Below, piece after piece: positions 34,410 to 44,075 of a stretch of 64,000 nucleotides of DNA. Position 1 is the stretch's first letter, and every line of letters begins with the position of its first letter. The stretch spans positions 2,232,001-2,296,000 of the forward strand of contig JAWKZN010000001.1 of assembly GCA_041395945.1 (NCBI GenBank). The letters are read 5' to 3'. The notes beneath the pieces are model-generated. The model was given only the letters and a program-made list of their open reading frames with translations, was not told the origin of the DNA and searched no databases. A program made the translations under genes and the position numbers. This DNA is from Pseudomonadales bacterium (GTDB lineage Bacteria > Pseudomonadota > Gammaproteobacteria > Pseudomonadales > Azotimanducaceae).

Positions 34410-35444
34410 ATGCTGTCTTCTGTAGCTCAGCGCTTTTACTGGACCGGCCGCTATCTCGAACGGGTCGAAAACACGGCGCGTCTGCTCAATGTTTACACCC
34501 AGCTGCTGCTGGACCTGCCGCCGGAGGCCGGTGTGACGATGCGCCACCTCGTGCGCATTTCCGGTGCCGAAGAACTGTTCGACTCCAAGCGGCGCTGGCC
34601 GCTGGAAACCAGCGTGGTGCGGTTCATGACCGTGGACAGGGAAAATCCCGGCTGCATCCTGTCTTCTCTGGCAGGCGCCAGAGAAAACCTGCGCACCCTG
34701 CGGGACATCGTGCCCACCGAAGGATTCAGGTCCGCCAACGAGCTCTATCTGAATGCCGATCGTAAACTGACCCGGGCTGCTATCCGCCGTCTGCGCTTCA
34801 CCGTGCTGCAGGAGGTGATCGAGCACTGCCAGCAGCTCAACGGCCTGTTTGCCGGCACCATGTCCCACGGCGAAGGATTCAGTTTTCTGAAACTGGGCCG
34901 GAACCTGGAACGGGCGGACATGACCACCCGGATCATCGACGTTGCCGGTGAGCTACTGGTGGATGGCGATTCCGCACAGCTCATTGAACACGAGACCATT
35001 TTGTGGGTGAACGTGCTGCGCAGTCTGAGTGCATATCAGGCTTATCGTCAGAGCGTACGCAGCCGCATCGTTCCGGTGCGGGTACTGCATTTTCTGATGA
35101 ACGACGAACTCTTCCCCCGTTCCCTGGCTTACTGTCTCGGCGAAGTGAAAGAGTCGGTAGACGCCCTGCCAAACCCCCAGGCCGCGCAGACGGCGCTGGC
35201 CAACATGAAGAGAAAAATAGACAGCGTGAGCATCCGTGAGCTTGCCAGCTCTGCCCTGCACAAGCACATCGATGATTTTCAGGTCGAACTGGCCGCCATA
35301 CATACCGCCATCGACCAGACCTGGTTCCGGCACGACCGCGAACCGGGACCTGCACCCACCTCCGGGCTGGCAGCGTCGGAACCTTTGAGCACCACGACTG
35401 CCACAGACGGCGGCGTTGTGACGGATCAGTCCCAGAAACAATAG
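34410..35444 (+). CDS. Alpha-E domain protein (Anbu cluster)
   Basis: 344 residues, all-helical alpha-E (DUF403) domain beginning MLSSVAQRFYWTGRYLERVE, the hallmark of the family, with LGRNLERADMTTRI further on. The activity is unknown; it always travels with the circularly permuted ATP-grasp enzyme. GGAGG lies 14 bases before the ATG within the upstream gene. The Ser/Thr-rich tail of about 35 residues is probably disordered. Confidence 0.92.
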   Translation: MLSSVAQRFYWTGRYLERVENTARLLNVYTQLLLDLPPEAGVTMRHLVRISGAEELFDSKRRWPLETSVVRFMTVDRENPGCILSSLAGARENLRTLRDIVPTEGFRSANELYLNADRKLTRAAIRRLRFTVLQEVIEHCQQLNGLFAGTMSHGEGFSFLKLGRNLERADMTTRIIDVAGELLVDGDSAQLIEHETILWVNVLRSLSAYQAYRQSVRSRIVPVRVLHFLMNDELFPRSLAYCLGEVKESVDALPNPQAAQTALANMKRKIDSVSIRELASSALHKHIDDFQVELAAIHTAIDQTWFRHDREPGPAPTSGLAASEPLSTTTATDGGVVTDQSQKQ

Positions 35445-35487
35445 CGGCGTTTCACTAGAAGGAGCGCCTCAACAGGCATTGCCACCT

Positions 35488-38400
35488 ATGACCATTCGAG
35501 TCGGCCTCAACCATCGAACAGAATACCGCTACGATCGCCCGATCAATCTTTCGCCCCATCTGATCCGGCTGCGTCCCGCACCCCATTGCCGCACGCCGGT
35601 GCTTTCCTACTCACTCAAGGTCGAGCCCGCGGAACACTTCATCAACTGGCAGCAGGACCCCTTCGGCAACTGGGTGGCTCGCTACGTGTTCCCGGAGAAA
35701 ACCGATCACTTCAGCTTCGAGGTCGATCTGGTAGCCGAGATGACGGTGATCAATCCCTTTGATTTTTTCATCGAAGAAGACGCACGCACCTTCCCCTTTG
35801 CCTACGACAGACAGCTCGCACGGGACCTCGCGCCCTATTTCAGCATCGAAGAAAGCGGACCCAGACTCACCGAATGGGTGAATGCCATCGATCGGCGGGA
35901 AACGGAAACGGTTTCCTTTCTCACCGGCATGAATGCCCGAATCGCAAAGGAAGTCGGCTATGTGATCCGTATGGAACCCGGGGTGCAGACCTGCGAACAG
36001 ACCCTGGATCTGGCCAGAGGCTCCTGCCGGGACTCGGCCTGGCTGCTGGTGCAGGTAATGCGCCACCTTGGCTTCGCAGCCCGTTTCGTTTCCGGTTATC
36101 TGGTGCAGCTCGCCGCCGACCAGAAAGCGCTCGACGGCCCTTCAGGGACCGAAGTCGACTTCACCGACCTGCACGCCTGGGCCGAAGTATTCATCCCGGG
36201 CGCGGGCTGGATCGGCCTGGACGCCACCTCAGGACTGCTCGCCGGTGAGGGACACATTCCCCTGTGCTGCACGCCGGATCCGCAGAGTGCGGCGCCGGTG
36301 ACCGGCTATTCGGAGCCGGCCGAGACCAAGTTTTACTTTCACAACAAAGTGACCCGCATCCACGAAGATCCCCGGGTGACACGTCCCTTTACGGACAGCC
36401 AGTGGGAGAGCATCGACCAGCTCGGCGGCAAGGTGGACGAGGAACTGACGCTCGGCAAGGTCCAGCTCACCATGGGCGGCGAACCGACCTTCGTGTCCAT
36501 CGACGACATGGATGGCGCCCAATGGAACACGGCCGCGCTGGGTGATGACAAACGGCACCTGGCCGCAGAATTATTCCAGCGCCTGGTAAAGACCTTTGCA
36601 GCAAACGGGCTCGAGCACTACGGCCAGGGCAAATGGTATCCGGGTGAGCCGCTGCCACGCTGGGCCATGTCCTGTTTCTGGCGTCACGACGGCAGGCCGG
36701 TGTGGAACGACCGCAAGCTGCTGGCCGCAGATGGCGAGGATCTCGGCCACGGACCCGAGCATGCTCAGCGCTTCGTCCAGGCACTCGCCACAACCCTCGG
36801 CCTGCCGGCCGAACGCGCCACCCCCGGCTTCGAAGACCTGTATTACACCCTGTGGCGCGAGGGCAAGCTGCCCGGCAATGTGAACCCCCAGGACAGCAAG
36901 CTCGCCGATCCGCTCGAACGCCGGCGACTCCGGTCACAACTCGAAGCCGGTCTGAATCAGATCGTCGGCTACGCACTCCCGATCCGCCACAATCCCGTGG
37001 AAGGCAGCGAACCCGCCTGGCAGACGAGCACCTGGACCTTCACCCGGGAGCACATGTTTCTGGTGCCCGGCGACTCACCGATGGGCCTGCGCCTGCCGCT
37101 GGATTCGCTGCCCTGGACGCCACCGGAAAAGCGGGAGCCCACACTCGAGCGCGATACCTTCGCACCCCGCGATGCACTCGCCGACAGCTATGCGCCTGCC
37201 GGCACCACCGCAGTCAAAGGGAAAAAAGGCAAGTCTGCAGCCGGACCGGATCCTGAAGCACCGGAGGTCATTCATACCGCCCTCTGCGTGCAGGCGCGCA
37301 ATGGACGCACGCACGTCTTCATGCCGCCCATGTCCCACCTCGAACATTATCTGGAGCTCATCGCCGCCATCGAGTCCGTTGCTGCAGCAGAGGCCATTCC
37401 GGTGGTGATCGAAGGCTACGAGCCGCCCCGGGATCCGCGCCTGCAGGTGCTGCAGGTCACGCCCGATCCGGGCGTGATCGAAGTGAACATCCACCCGGCC
37501 AGCAGCTGGAAGGAGCTGGTGGAAAACACCGAGAAGCTCTACGACCTGGCCCGCAGTTCCCGTCTGGGCGCAGAGAAGTTCATGCTGGACGGCCGTCATA
37601 CGGGGACCGGCGGCGGCAACCACGTCACCCTTGGCAGCAGCACACCGGAACAGAGCCCCTTTCTGCGCCGACCCTCTCTGCTGGGCAGCCTGATCACCTA
37701 CTGGCAGCACCACCCGGCCCTGTCCTATCTCTTCTCCGGCGCCTTCATCGGCCCCACCAGCCAGGCACCACGGGTGGACGAAGCCCGGGATGACAACCTC
37801 CACGAACTGGAGATCGCCCTTTCCCAGCTGCCCGATGATGACAACCCGAGTCCCTGGAAGGTGGACCGGGCACTGCGCCACCTGCTGATTGACCTCACCG
37901 GCAACACCCATCGGGCTGAATTCTGCATCGACAAGCTCTATTCCCCGGACGGCCCTAATGGCCGCCGCGGTCTGGTCGAATTTCGCGCATTCGAAATGCC
38001 CCCCCATCCACGCATGAGCCTCCTGCAGATGCTGCTGATCCGCGCGCTGACCGCGCGTTTCTGGAAGTCACCAATCCACAAACGCCTGGTGCGCTGGGGT
38101 ACCGAACTGCACGATCGCTTCATGCTGCCCCATTTCGTGACCCAGGATATGCAGCATGTGGTGGAAGACCTGCGCGACGCGGGCTATCCCTTCGAGCTTT
38201 CCTGGTTTGCGCCCTTCATCGAGTTCCGCTTCCCCGTATTCGGCACCGTAACCGTCGACGGCGTGGAAATCGAAGTCCGCTCGGCACTCGAACCCTGGCA
38301 TGTGCTGGGTGAGGAGATGTCGGGCAGCGGCACGTCCCGTTATGTCGATTCATCCATCGAACGGGTACAGGTCATCGTGCGCGGTCTGCTGCGTGAGCGG

Positions 38401-38775
38401 CACCTCCTGACCTGCAACGGTCGCCAGGTGCCGCTGCACCCTACCGGTGTGCGCGGCGAGTTTGTCGCCGGTGTGCGTTACAAGGCCTGGCAGCCACCGT
38501 CGGGACTGCATCCGATGATCGGCGTGCACACGCCGCTGGTGTTCGATCTGCTGGATCGCAACGCGGAGCGATCCCTGGGCGGCTGCACCTACCATGTAAG
38601 CCACCCGGCGGGACGCAACTACGACACCTTCCCGGTCAACGCCAATGAGGCCGAAGCCCGCCGCTATGCCAGGTTCTGGCCTTACGGACATACACCAGGT
38701 CCGCAGAAACTGCCAGCCGAAGAAAGTAATCCGGATTTCCCGTTTACACTGGACCTGCGACGCCCTCCGAGTTGA
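35488..38775 (+). CDS. Transglutaminase-like protein fused to DUF2126 (Anbu cluster)
   Basis: 1095 residues from the ATG at 35488. The N-terminal bacterial transglutaminase-like region (1-290) opens with IRVGLNHRTEYRYDRPI and has the catalytic triad: Cys180 in GSCRDSAWLLVQ, His in DLHAWAEVF, Asp in GLDATSG. The remaining 800 residues are DUF2126, related to the GCS/amidoligase fold (HTGTGGGNHVTLG, RAFEMPPHPRMSL). Thus one polypeptide may both cleave or transfer and ligate amide bonds. A TTG at 35479 is an alternative start. AAGGAG at 35459 is far from both. Confidence 0.93.
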   Translation: MTIRVGLNHRTEYRYDRPINLSPHLIRLRPAPHCRTPVLSYSLKVEPAEHFINWQQDPFGNWVARYVFPEKTDHFSFEVDLVAEMTVINPFDFFIEEDARTFPFAYDRQLARDLAPYFSIEESGPRLTEWVNAIDRRETETVSFLTGMNARIAKEVGYVIRMEPGVQTCEQTLDLARGSCRDSAWLLVQVMRHLGFAARFVSGYLVQLAADQKALDGPSGTEVDFTDLHAWAEVFIPGAGWIGLDATSGLLAGEGHIPLCCTPDPQSAAPVTGYSEPAETKFYFHNKVTRIHEDPRVTRPFTDSQWESIDQLGGKVDEELTLGKVQLTMGGEPTFVSIDDMDGAQWNTAALGDDKRHLAAELFQRLVKTFAANGLEHYGQGKWYPGEPLPRWAMSCFWRHDGRPVWNDRKLLAADGEDLGHGPEHAQRFVQALATTLGLPAERATPGFEDLYYTLWREGKLPGNVNPQDSKLADPLERRRLRSQLEAGLNQIVGYALPIRHNPVEGSEPAWQTSTWTFTREHMFLVPGDSPMGLRLPLDSLPWTPPEKREPTLERDTFAPRDALADSYAPAGTTAVKGKKGKSAAGPDPEAPEVIHTALCVQARNGRTHVFMPPMSHLEHYLELIAAIESVAAAEAIPVVIEGYEPPRDPRLQVLQVTPDPGVIEVNIHPASSWKELVENTEKLYDLARSSRLGAEKFMLDGRHTGTGGGNHVTLGSSTPEQSPFLRRPSLLGSLITYWQHHPALSYLFSGAFIGPTSQAPRVDEARDDNLHELEIALSQLPDDDNPSPWKVDRALRHLLIDLTGNTHRAEFCIDKLYSPDGPNGRRGLVEFRAFEMPPHPRMSLLQMLLIRALTARFWKSPIHKRLVRWGTELHDRFMLPHFVTQDMQHVVEDLRDAGYPFELSWFAPFIEFRFPVFGTVTVDGVEIEVRSALEPWHVLGEEMSGSGTSRYVDSSIERVQVIVRGLLRERHLLTCNGRQVPLHPTGVRGEFVAGVRYKAWQPPSGLHPMIGVHTPLVFDLLDRNAERSLGGCTYHVSHPAGRNYDTFPVNANEAEARRYARFWPYGHTPGPQKLPAEESNPDFPFTLDLRRPPS

Positions 38776-38878
38776 AAATCCGGCAGCCGCAGGGTGCCGG
38801 TGAAATCACCAGGCCCTGTCTATACTTAAATCGAGAGTCGGGTCGGCGTTGCCGATCCCCGGGAGTACGGGCAAGCCT

Positions 38879-39637
38879 ATGACTTACTGCGTCGCAGCCA
38901 TCGTGGACGAAGGTCTCGCTTTTGTATCCGATTCGCGCACCAATGCCGGTGTAGACAAGCTCGGCACCTACAGCAAAATGCATCGCTTCTTCGGCGACGG
39001 CGAGCGCACCTTCATGATGCTCTCGGCCGGCAATCTCGCCACCACACAGGCGGTCATAAAGTCTCTCGAGCGCCATGTCAAAAGCGGCATGCAGCCGAAC
39101 CTGTCGAGTGCCGCCGATATCGAAGAGGCCGCCGAGTGCGTGGGGCTCGCCAGCATCGAAGAGCAGAAGAAGTACCGCACCGCCAGTGGTGGTTTCGTAC
39201 CGGAGGCCACCTTCATTTTCGGCGGGCAGATCCGGGACCAGGAACCGGGGCTTTTCATGATCTACCCCGAGGGTAATTTCGTTCGCGCCAGCACGGTGGC
39301 GCCCTACCTGCAGATTGGCGAGGTGAAATACGGTAAACCCATTCTGGATCGGATCATCACCCATTCCACCTCATTGAAGGACACGGCGAAGTGTCTGCTG
39401 GTATCGATGGATTCCACCCTCCGCAGTAACGCCACCGTGGGACCACCGATCGAGGCACTCGTGTACCGCAAGAACACCCTGTCGGCGGGCGTCCATCATC
39501 CTCTGGAAGAAAACCACGCCTATCTGGTGTCGCTGCGGGAGAACTGGAGCGCGCGCATCAACGAGGCATTCCGGTCGCTGCCGGATCTGCACGAAGTGAG
39601 TGTGGCAAGTGCTTCGATCACCCGGATTGATCGCTGA
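38879..39637 (+). CDS. Anbu, ancestral beta-subunit proteasome-like protease
   Basis: 252 residues starting MTYCVAAIVDEGLAFVSDSR; removal of Met exposes Thr as the N-terminal nucleophile, as in Anbu/HslV. SDSRTNAGVDK and the Ser/Gly pattern LSAGNLATTQ match the family. Anbu assembles into open helical or ring particles. Its companions here (ATP-grasp, alpha-E, transglutaminase) are its usual partners, so it may process the amidated product. No good ribosome-binding site is close to the ATG. The 103-bp gap to the upstream gene could hold its own promoter. Confidence 0.94.
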   Translation: MTYCVAAIVDEGLAFVSDSRTNAGVDKLGTYSKMHRFFGDGERTFMMLSAGNLATTQAVIKSLERHVKSGMQPNLSSAADIEEAAECVGLASIEEQKKYRTASGGFVPEATFIFGGQIRDQEPGLFMIYPEGNFVRASTVAPYLQIGEVKYGKPILDRIITHSTSLKDTAKCLLVSMDSTLRSNATVGPPIEALVYRKNTLSAGVHHPLEENHAYLVSLRENWSARINEAFRSLPDLHEVSVASASITRIDR

Positions 39638-39666
39638 GCGCAGACGGGTTTCAGGACCGCTCAGAG

Positions 39667-41784
39667 TCAGGACTCCAGAATTTTCGCTCCCTGCCGCAGA
39701 AGGGCGGCAGCGTCCGGTGCGAAATGAAACGATGTCAGAAAGTCATCGAGCCTGTACTGCGGATTCAGCCTGCGAATGTGCTGCATCAGCGCGCGCGCTT
39801 CGGCGGTTCGACCCGCAACGGCGAGGCAGTGCGCGGCTATCGTCTGGGTGTGTGCGTGTGAGTTGGGGCGTGCGCTGCCCTTAAGCGCCCATGCGGCAGC
39901 AGCTTCCGGCTCCCCAAGTCTGAGATGCCCGAGGGCGCGCGTCGAGAACATCGCAAACAACAGCGGATCGAACGGGCTCAAAGCACGCGAAAAATCCGCC
40001 GAATGAATCGCAGCCGCGGGATCGCCGGACTGACAGTTCACAAAACCGAGCGCATAGTGGCCAGGGGCGAAATTCGGACAGAGCTCCACCGAACGCTGCA
40101 GTGCCGCAATCGCATCTTCGTGCTGACCGCGTAACCACAGGGCGCGACCCATCGCCCAGTGGGACGACGGATCCTGCTCATCGGCGATGATGCTTTGGCC
40201 TGCCGCGGCGTAGGCAAGATCGATCTCTGTCGCGCGAGAAGAGATCCGATGCAGGAAGGCGTTCTGGAAGTGCGTAAACGAAAGCGCCGAGTAAGCACGC
40301 GAGAATGTCGGGTCGCTCTGCGTCGCCTTGCGCAGCAGGTTCTGAGCCTCTTCGTTATCCTTCGCCGTGAATCGGTACATGTGCCACAGGGCCCGATGAT
40401 AGGCCTCCCAGGCATCCACTGAATCCGGCGCACGCAGCACCGCGCGATTGATCTCGGCCACTTCGATTTCATGGGCTATGGATGCCACCAGGCTGTTGCC
40501 TATGTCATCGAGTGCGATCAGGGCATCCGTGATGTGGTACTCGAAAGTATCATTCCAGATGATCCGCGCAGAGCGCGTTTCGACGAGTTCGCTCGATACC
40601 AGCATACGGTCACCGCTGCGCGCGAGAGTGCCGCTCGCCACATAGTCGACATTGAGCATCCGACCGGCTTCCTCCGGCCCGACCCGGCGGGCGTTGAGCG
40701 CAAACACACTGCCGTGGGCGATCACAAACATCATCCGCAGTTTCGCCAGCCGGGTGATCACATCATGGGCAAGCCCTTCTGCAAGGCCACCGCTTGCCGC
40801 CCCGGGAGATCGATCCGTAAATGGCATCACCGCGATCGAGGCGCGACCGGATGTTGCGTCCGCAGTCGTCTTTCCGAAGACGGCCGTTTCTTCGTAGACC
40901 GCGGTCTGTATGTCGCCGTTCGGCTGCCGGGAAAGCGCAGCAGCAGCCATCGGTGCCACTGCTGACACCGCCGCCGGATTCGAAGCCGCACCCGCTCCCG
41001 TCTCCCGTGCCGCAAGCCACAGTCTGCGCAGAGTGACGCTGTCGAGACCTTCTGCTTCAAAGGATTTCACCGCCTCTTCGAGATGCTCCTCACCCTCATG
41101 GATACGGCCGTGGCGCGCCAGGACCCTGAACAGTGCGGCGTGAGCGGCAATATCCAGCGGAGCGAGCAGCAGCCAGCGATCCAGATCATCGAAGACCTCG
41201 GCAGCAGTCTGGTCGGCGGTGCGTACGAGTGCTTCGAGCACGGCAATCTCGCTGGCGCGGAAGCGACGCCGGTGGGCGATCAGCCAGCCCGAAAACCCGG
41301 GCTGACGATCGACCTCGGCATCTTCAAGAAACTCTCCGGTAAAACAATCCGCCAGTTTTCGCAGCTGTGCACGATCCATACCGCCAATGCCAGCCTGCAG
41401 GGCGTCGCGCACCTGAAGGGCGTCGACCCGGCTGTCGCTGAGATCGACTTCCACCCCGGCGGCGCCGCTCATCAGGCGGATCCGCCCGGGTTCATCGAGG
41501 AGCACACGAAGCTTGCTGAGTGCCCAGCGCAGCTCACCGCGTGGATCGTTAGGCGCATCCCAGAGCAGATCGCACAGGGTCAGGCGAGACACAGGACGCG
41601 TCGCCAACGCGAGGTAGCCGAGCAGTGCCCGGCATTTACGTGACGCAGGTACCGGGAGTTCGATTCCGTCGCGGCAGACGGCAGTACGGCCGAGCAGCCG
41701 AACCGACAGTCCAGGCGCGGTGGTTTCAGGGGCGGATTCGCGAACCTCGCCTTTTTCCACGCCAGTTTCCACGCCTGCTACCAC
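39667..41784 (-). CDS. BTAD-type transcriptional regulator with TolB-like and TPR domains
   Basis: 705 residues, GTG start. Residues 25-110 form an OmpR-like winged helix (LSVRLLGRTAVCRDG, RKCRALLGYLAL, LRWALSKLRVLL). Residues 120-265 are the bacterial activator domain (BTAD) helices. Residues 315-460 are a TolB-N-like domain (SIAVMPFTDRSPGAASGGLA, EEAGRMLNVDYVASGTLARS). The last 240 residues are tetratricopeptide repeats (ALWLRGQHEDAIAALQRSVE). This SARP/CadC-like build is a one-component regulator. It converges on anbu and diverges from mddA by 71 bp, so it may control mddA or itself. Confidence 0.9.
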   Translation of the reverse strand: MVAGVETGVEKGEVRESAPETTAPGLSVRLLGRTAVCRDGIELPVPASRKCRALLGYLALATRPVSRLTLCDLLWDAPNDPRGELRWALSKLRVLLDEPGRIRLMSGAAGVEVDLSDSRVDALQVRDALQAGIGGMDRAQLRKLADCFTGEFLEDAEVDRQPGFSGWLIAHRRRFRASEIAVLEALVRTADQTAAEVFDDLDRWLLLAPLDIAAHAALFRVLARHGRIHEGEEHLEEAVKSFEAEGLDSVTLRRLWLAARETGAGAASNPAAVSAVAPMAAAALSRQPNGDIQTAVYEETAVFGKTTADATSGRASIAVMPFTDRSPGAASGGLAEGLAHDVITRLAKLRMMFVIAHGSVFALNARRVGPEEAGRMLNVDYVASGTLARSGDRMLVSSELVETRSARIIWNDTFEYHITDALIALDDIGNSLVASIAHEIEVAEINRAVLRAPDSVDAWEAYHRALWHMYRFTAKDNEEAQNLLRKATQSDPTFSRAYSALSFTHFQNAFLHRISSRATEIDLAYAAAGQSIIADEQDPSSHWAMGRALWLRGQHEDAIAALQRSVELCPNFAPGHYALGFVNCQSGDPAAAIHSADFSRALSPFDPLLFAMFSTRALGHLRLGEPEAAAAWALKGSARPNSHAHTQTIAAHCLAVAGRTAEARALMQHIRRLNPQYRLDDFLTSFHFAPDAAALLRQGAKILES

Positions 41785-41855
41785 GACCAGTTCAACGCCC
41801 GGATCTTACCGTGAACACCGAGCTTACCCCTTTATCCGTCTCAGGAGTCACTGAC

Positions 41856-42659
41856 ATGTCCGAATGCCCCGTTTCCACACTCCGGCTGAGCGTCCGCGGC
41901 GGGGTCGCCGCGGTCGCTTACGGCCTCTTCGCCTATCTCGGGTTTCTTGGCACCATCCTTTATGCCATTGGTTTCGTCGGTAATCTCTGGGTGCCGAAGT
42001 CCATCGACTCGGGCCCATCGGCACCGCTGCTGACCGCCCTCACTATGAACATCGCCCTGCTGGCCTTGTTTGCCGTGCAGCACAGCGTCATGGCACGTCC
42101 CGCATTCAAAGGCTGGTGGACCCGGTACGTGCCCGCGGCGGTCGAACGCAGCACCTACGTCATTCTGTCGAGCCTGGCGCTGGTACTGCTGTTCTGGCAG
42201 TGGCGCGCGCTGCCCATGTCCGTCTGGACGGTGGACAACGAAGCCGGTCGGCTGGTGTTGAGTCTGCTTTCCTGGAGCGGGTGGGCGACCGTGTTCGCCA
42301 GCACCTTCCTGATCAATCACTTCGAGCTGTTCGGCCTCAAGCAGGTTTTCGCGCGGGCATCCCGCCGGGTTCTGGCCGGGCCGGTCTTCAGCACGCCGCT
42401 GCTCTATCGAATGGTGCGCCATCCGCTGTATCTGGGATTTGTCTTCGCCTTCTGGGCAACGCCGGATATGACGGTCGGGCATCTGCTGTTCGCCCTGGCA
42501 ACGACAGGCTACATACTGGTTGCTATCCGTCTGGAGGAGCGGGATCTGATCGCGGTGTTTGGCGATCAGTATCGGCACTACCAGCGCGACGTGCCCATGC
42601 TGCTGCCCCTGGTAAAACGCAGGAGCGTGAGGACGCCGGCCGGTTCCGTAACCCCGTAG
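41856..42659 (+). CDS. mddA: Methanethiol S-methyltransferase
   Basis: 267 residues from the ATG at 41856 (AGGAG eight bases upstream). A membrane protein of about six helices. QHSVMARPAFKGWWTRYVP, ERSTYVILSS, LLFWQWR, YRMVRHPLYLGFVFAFWATP and EERDLIAVFGDQY are the MddA/NnrU-type signatures, the last parts resembling isoprenylcysteine methyltransferases. MddA methylates methanethiol with SAM to dimethyl sulfide. The call rests on pattern recognition. A general phospholipid or thiol methyltransferase is the alternative. Confidence 0.82.
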   Translation: MSECPVSTLRLSVRGGVAAVAYGLFAYLGFLGTILYAIGFVGNLWVPKSIDSGPSAPLLTALTMNIALLALFAVQHSVMARPAFKGWWTRYVPAAVERSTYVILSSLALVLLFWQWRALPMSVWTVDNEAGRLVLSLLSWSGWATVFASTFLINHFELFGLKQVFARASRRVLAGPVFSTPLLYRMVRHPLYLGFVFAFWATPDMTVGHLLFALATTGYILVAIRLEERDLIAVFGDQYRHYQRDVPMLLPLVKRRSVRTPAGSVTP

Positions 42660-42685
42660 CAGGTCATGCGCAGATCAGCACACAG

Positions 42686-43999
42686 TCACTTCCCGGGAGG
42701 GGACTCTGACACCGTGACTGGTGTCTTCATGATCACCTCCCGATGGGGATAGGGAATGCTGACACCGTTTTCCTTGAAGGTATCCCAGATCGCCAGCAGC
42801 ACCTGACCGCGGATGTTGGTCAGCCCTTTCTGCGGATCCCTGATCCAGAAGCGCAGCACGAAGTCGAGAGACGAATCTCCGAAACCGGTCATCCAGCAGA
42901 CCGGTTGAGGGTTCGGCACAACCCTCGACACCGTGGTTGCCGCCGCGATGGTCAGCTCGGTGACCTGATGGGGATTGGAGTCGTATGACACTCCAAAGGG
43001 CACATCGAGCCGCACATACTCGTCGGAAAACGACCAGTTGATGACCTCCCGGGTGATGAAGTCCTCATTTGGAATCAGATACTCGCGGCCGTCTCTGGTC
43101 ACCACGGACACGAAACGCGCGCGCAGCTCGCGGATCCAGCCGAAGGTTTCACCGAGGGAGATGGTATCGCCCGGTTTGATTGAGCGGTCGAGAAGAATGA
43201 TGAGGCCTGAAATGAAGTTCGATACCACCTTCTGCAGGCCGAAACCGATACCGACACCAATGGCGCCTGAGAGCACGGTAAATACGGTGAGATCGATGCC
43301 GATGCCGGAGATGGCGATGAAGCCCGCCACCACGATCAGGGAGATCTTCAGGATCTTGCCGATCAGTACCCGCAGGCTGGGGGTGAGTTCTTCGTTGTTC
43401 TGAATCCGGTTGTCGAGAAAATTGCCGGCGGAAATCGCCACCCAGAGAGTGCCGCCGAGGAATACGAAAGCCTTCACCACCAGCAGCAGTGACAGTCGCA
43501 CCCCACCGATGGAGAAACCCGCCGCGTCCAGAAAGTCTTTTGCGGTCTCGGTGATGCCGAGGATGGTCAGCGCGACATAGGTCCAGCCCGCCACTGCCAC
43601 CAGCCTGCTGAGCAGCCGGTTGCGGATGGTGTGGGATGCCACGGAGATCAGCAGCCAGGCCAGTGACAGCATCAGCGCCATGTAGGTGAGATAGTCACTG
43701 TCGAGCCAGCCGAAGGTCCGCAGTACCGTCAGCGCAGCGGCAAGCATCAGAACGAAAAAGGCCCATTCCAGCCGGCGCAGGGTGGCTACGGTAAAACGCA
43801 GGATCCCGGGACTGCCTTTGATGGTTCGCGCCAGCTCAATCAGCCGCGGCTCGACCCGATTCGATATCAGATACGACAGCCCGAACAGTGCTGCAATCAG
43901 AATCAGCTGAATCAGCACCGTGGTATTGGCGATCAGTTCGAACGCACTCATGGAGAGCCCGATCAGCCGATCAATCAGTGCCTGAAAATCGATATCCAT
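42686..43999 (-). CDS. MscS-family mechanosensitive channel
   Basis: 437 residues: about five N-terminal helices (residues 20-205), then the conserved MscS pore helix and beta domain (GAIGVGIGFGLQKVVSNFISG, LLDRSIKPGDTISLGETFGW, VVTRDGREYLIPNEDFI, WSFSDEYVRLDVPFGV). The extra N-terminal helices place it in the YbiO/YnaI-like larger members. It relieves turgor on osmotic downshock. The CPA1 antiporter upstream on the same strand also serves ion balance. Confidence 0.95.
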   Translation of the reverse strand: MDIDFQALIDRLIGLSMSAFELIANTTVLIQLILIAALFGLSYLISNRVEPRLIELARTIKGSPGILRFTVATLRRLEWAFFVLMLAAALTVLRTFGWLDSDYLTYMALMLSLAWLLISVASHTIRNRLLSRLVAVAGWTYVALTILGITETAKDFLDAAGFSIGGVRLSLLLVVKAFVFLGGTLWVAISAGNFLDNRIQNNEELTPSLRVLIGKILKISLIVVAGFIAISGIGIDLTVFTVLSGAIGVGIGFGLQKVVSNFISGLIILLDRSIKPGDTISLGETFGWIRELRARFVSVVTRDGREYLIPNEDFITREVINWSFSDEYVRLDVPFGVSYDSNPHQVTELTIAAATTVSRVVPNPQPVCWMTGFGDSSLDFVLRFWIRDPQKGLTNIRGQVLLAIWDTFKENGVSIPYPHREVIMKTPVTVSESPPGK

Positions 44000-44075
44000 G
44001 AATCCTCATGAAGGATGGTCGTGGCGATCACTATACAGATGCTGCGGGCAAGGATACCGGCTGCTTCGGTGGACT

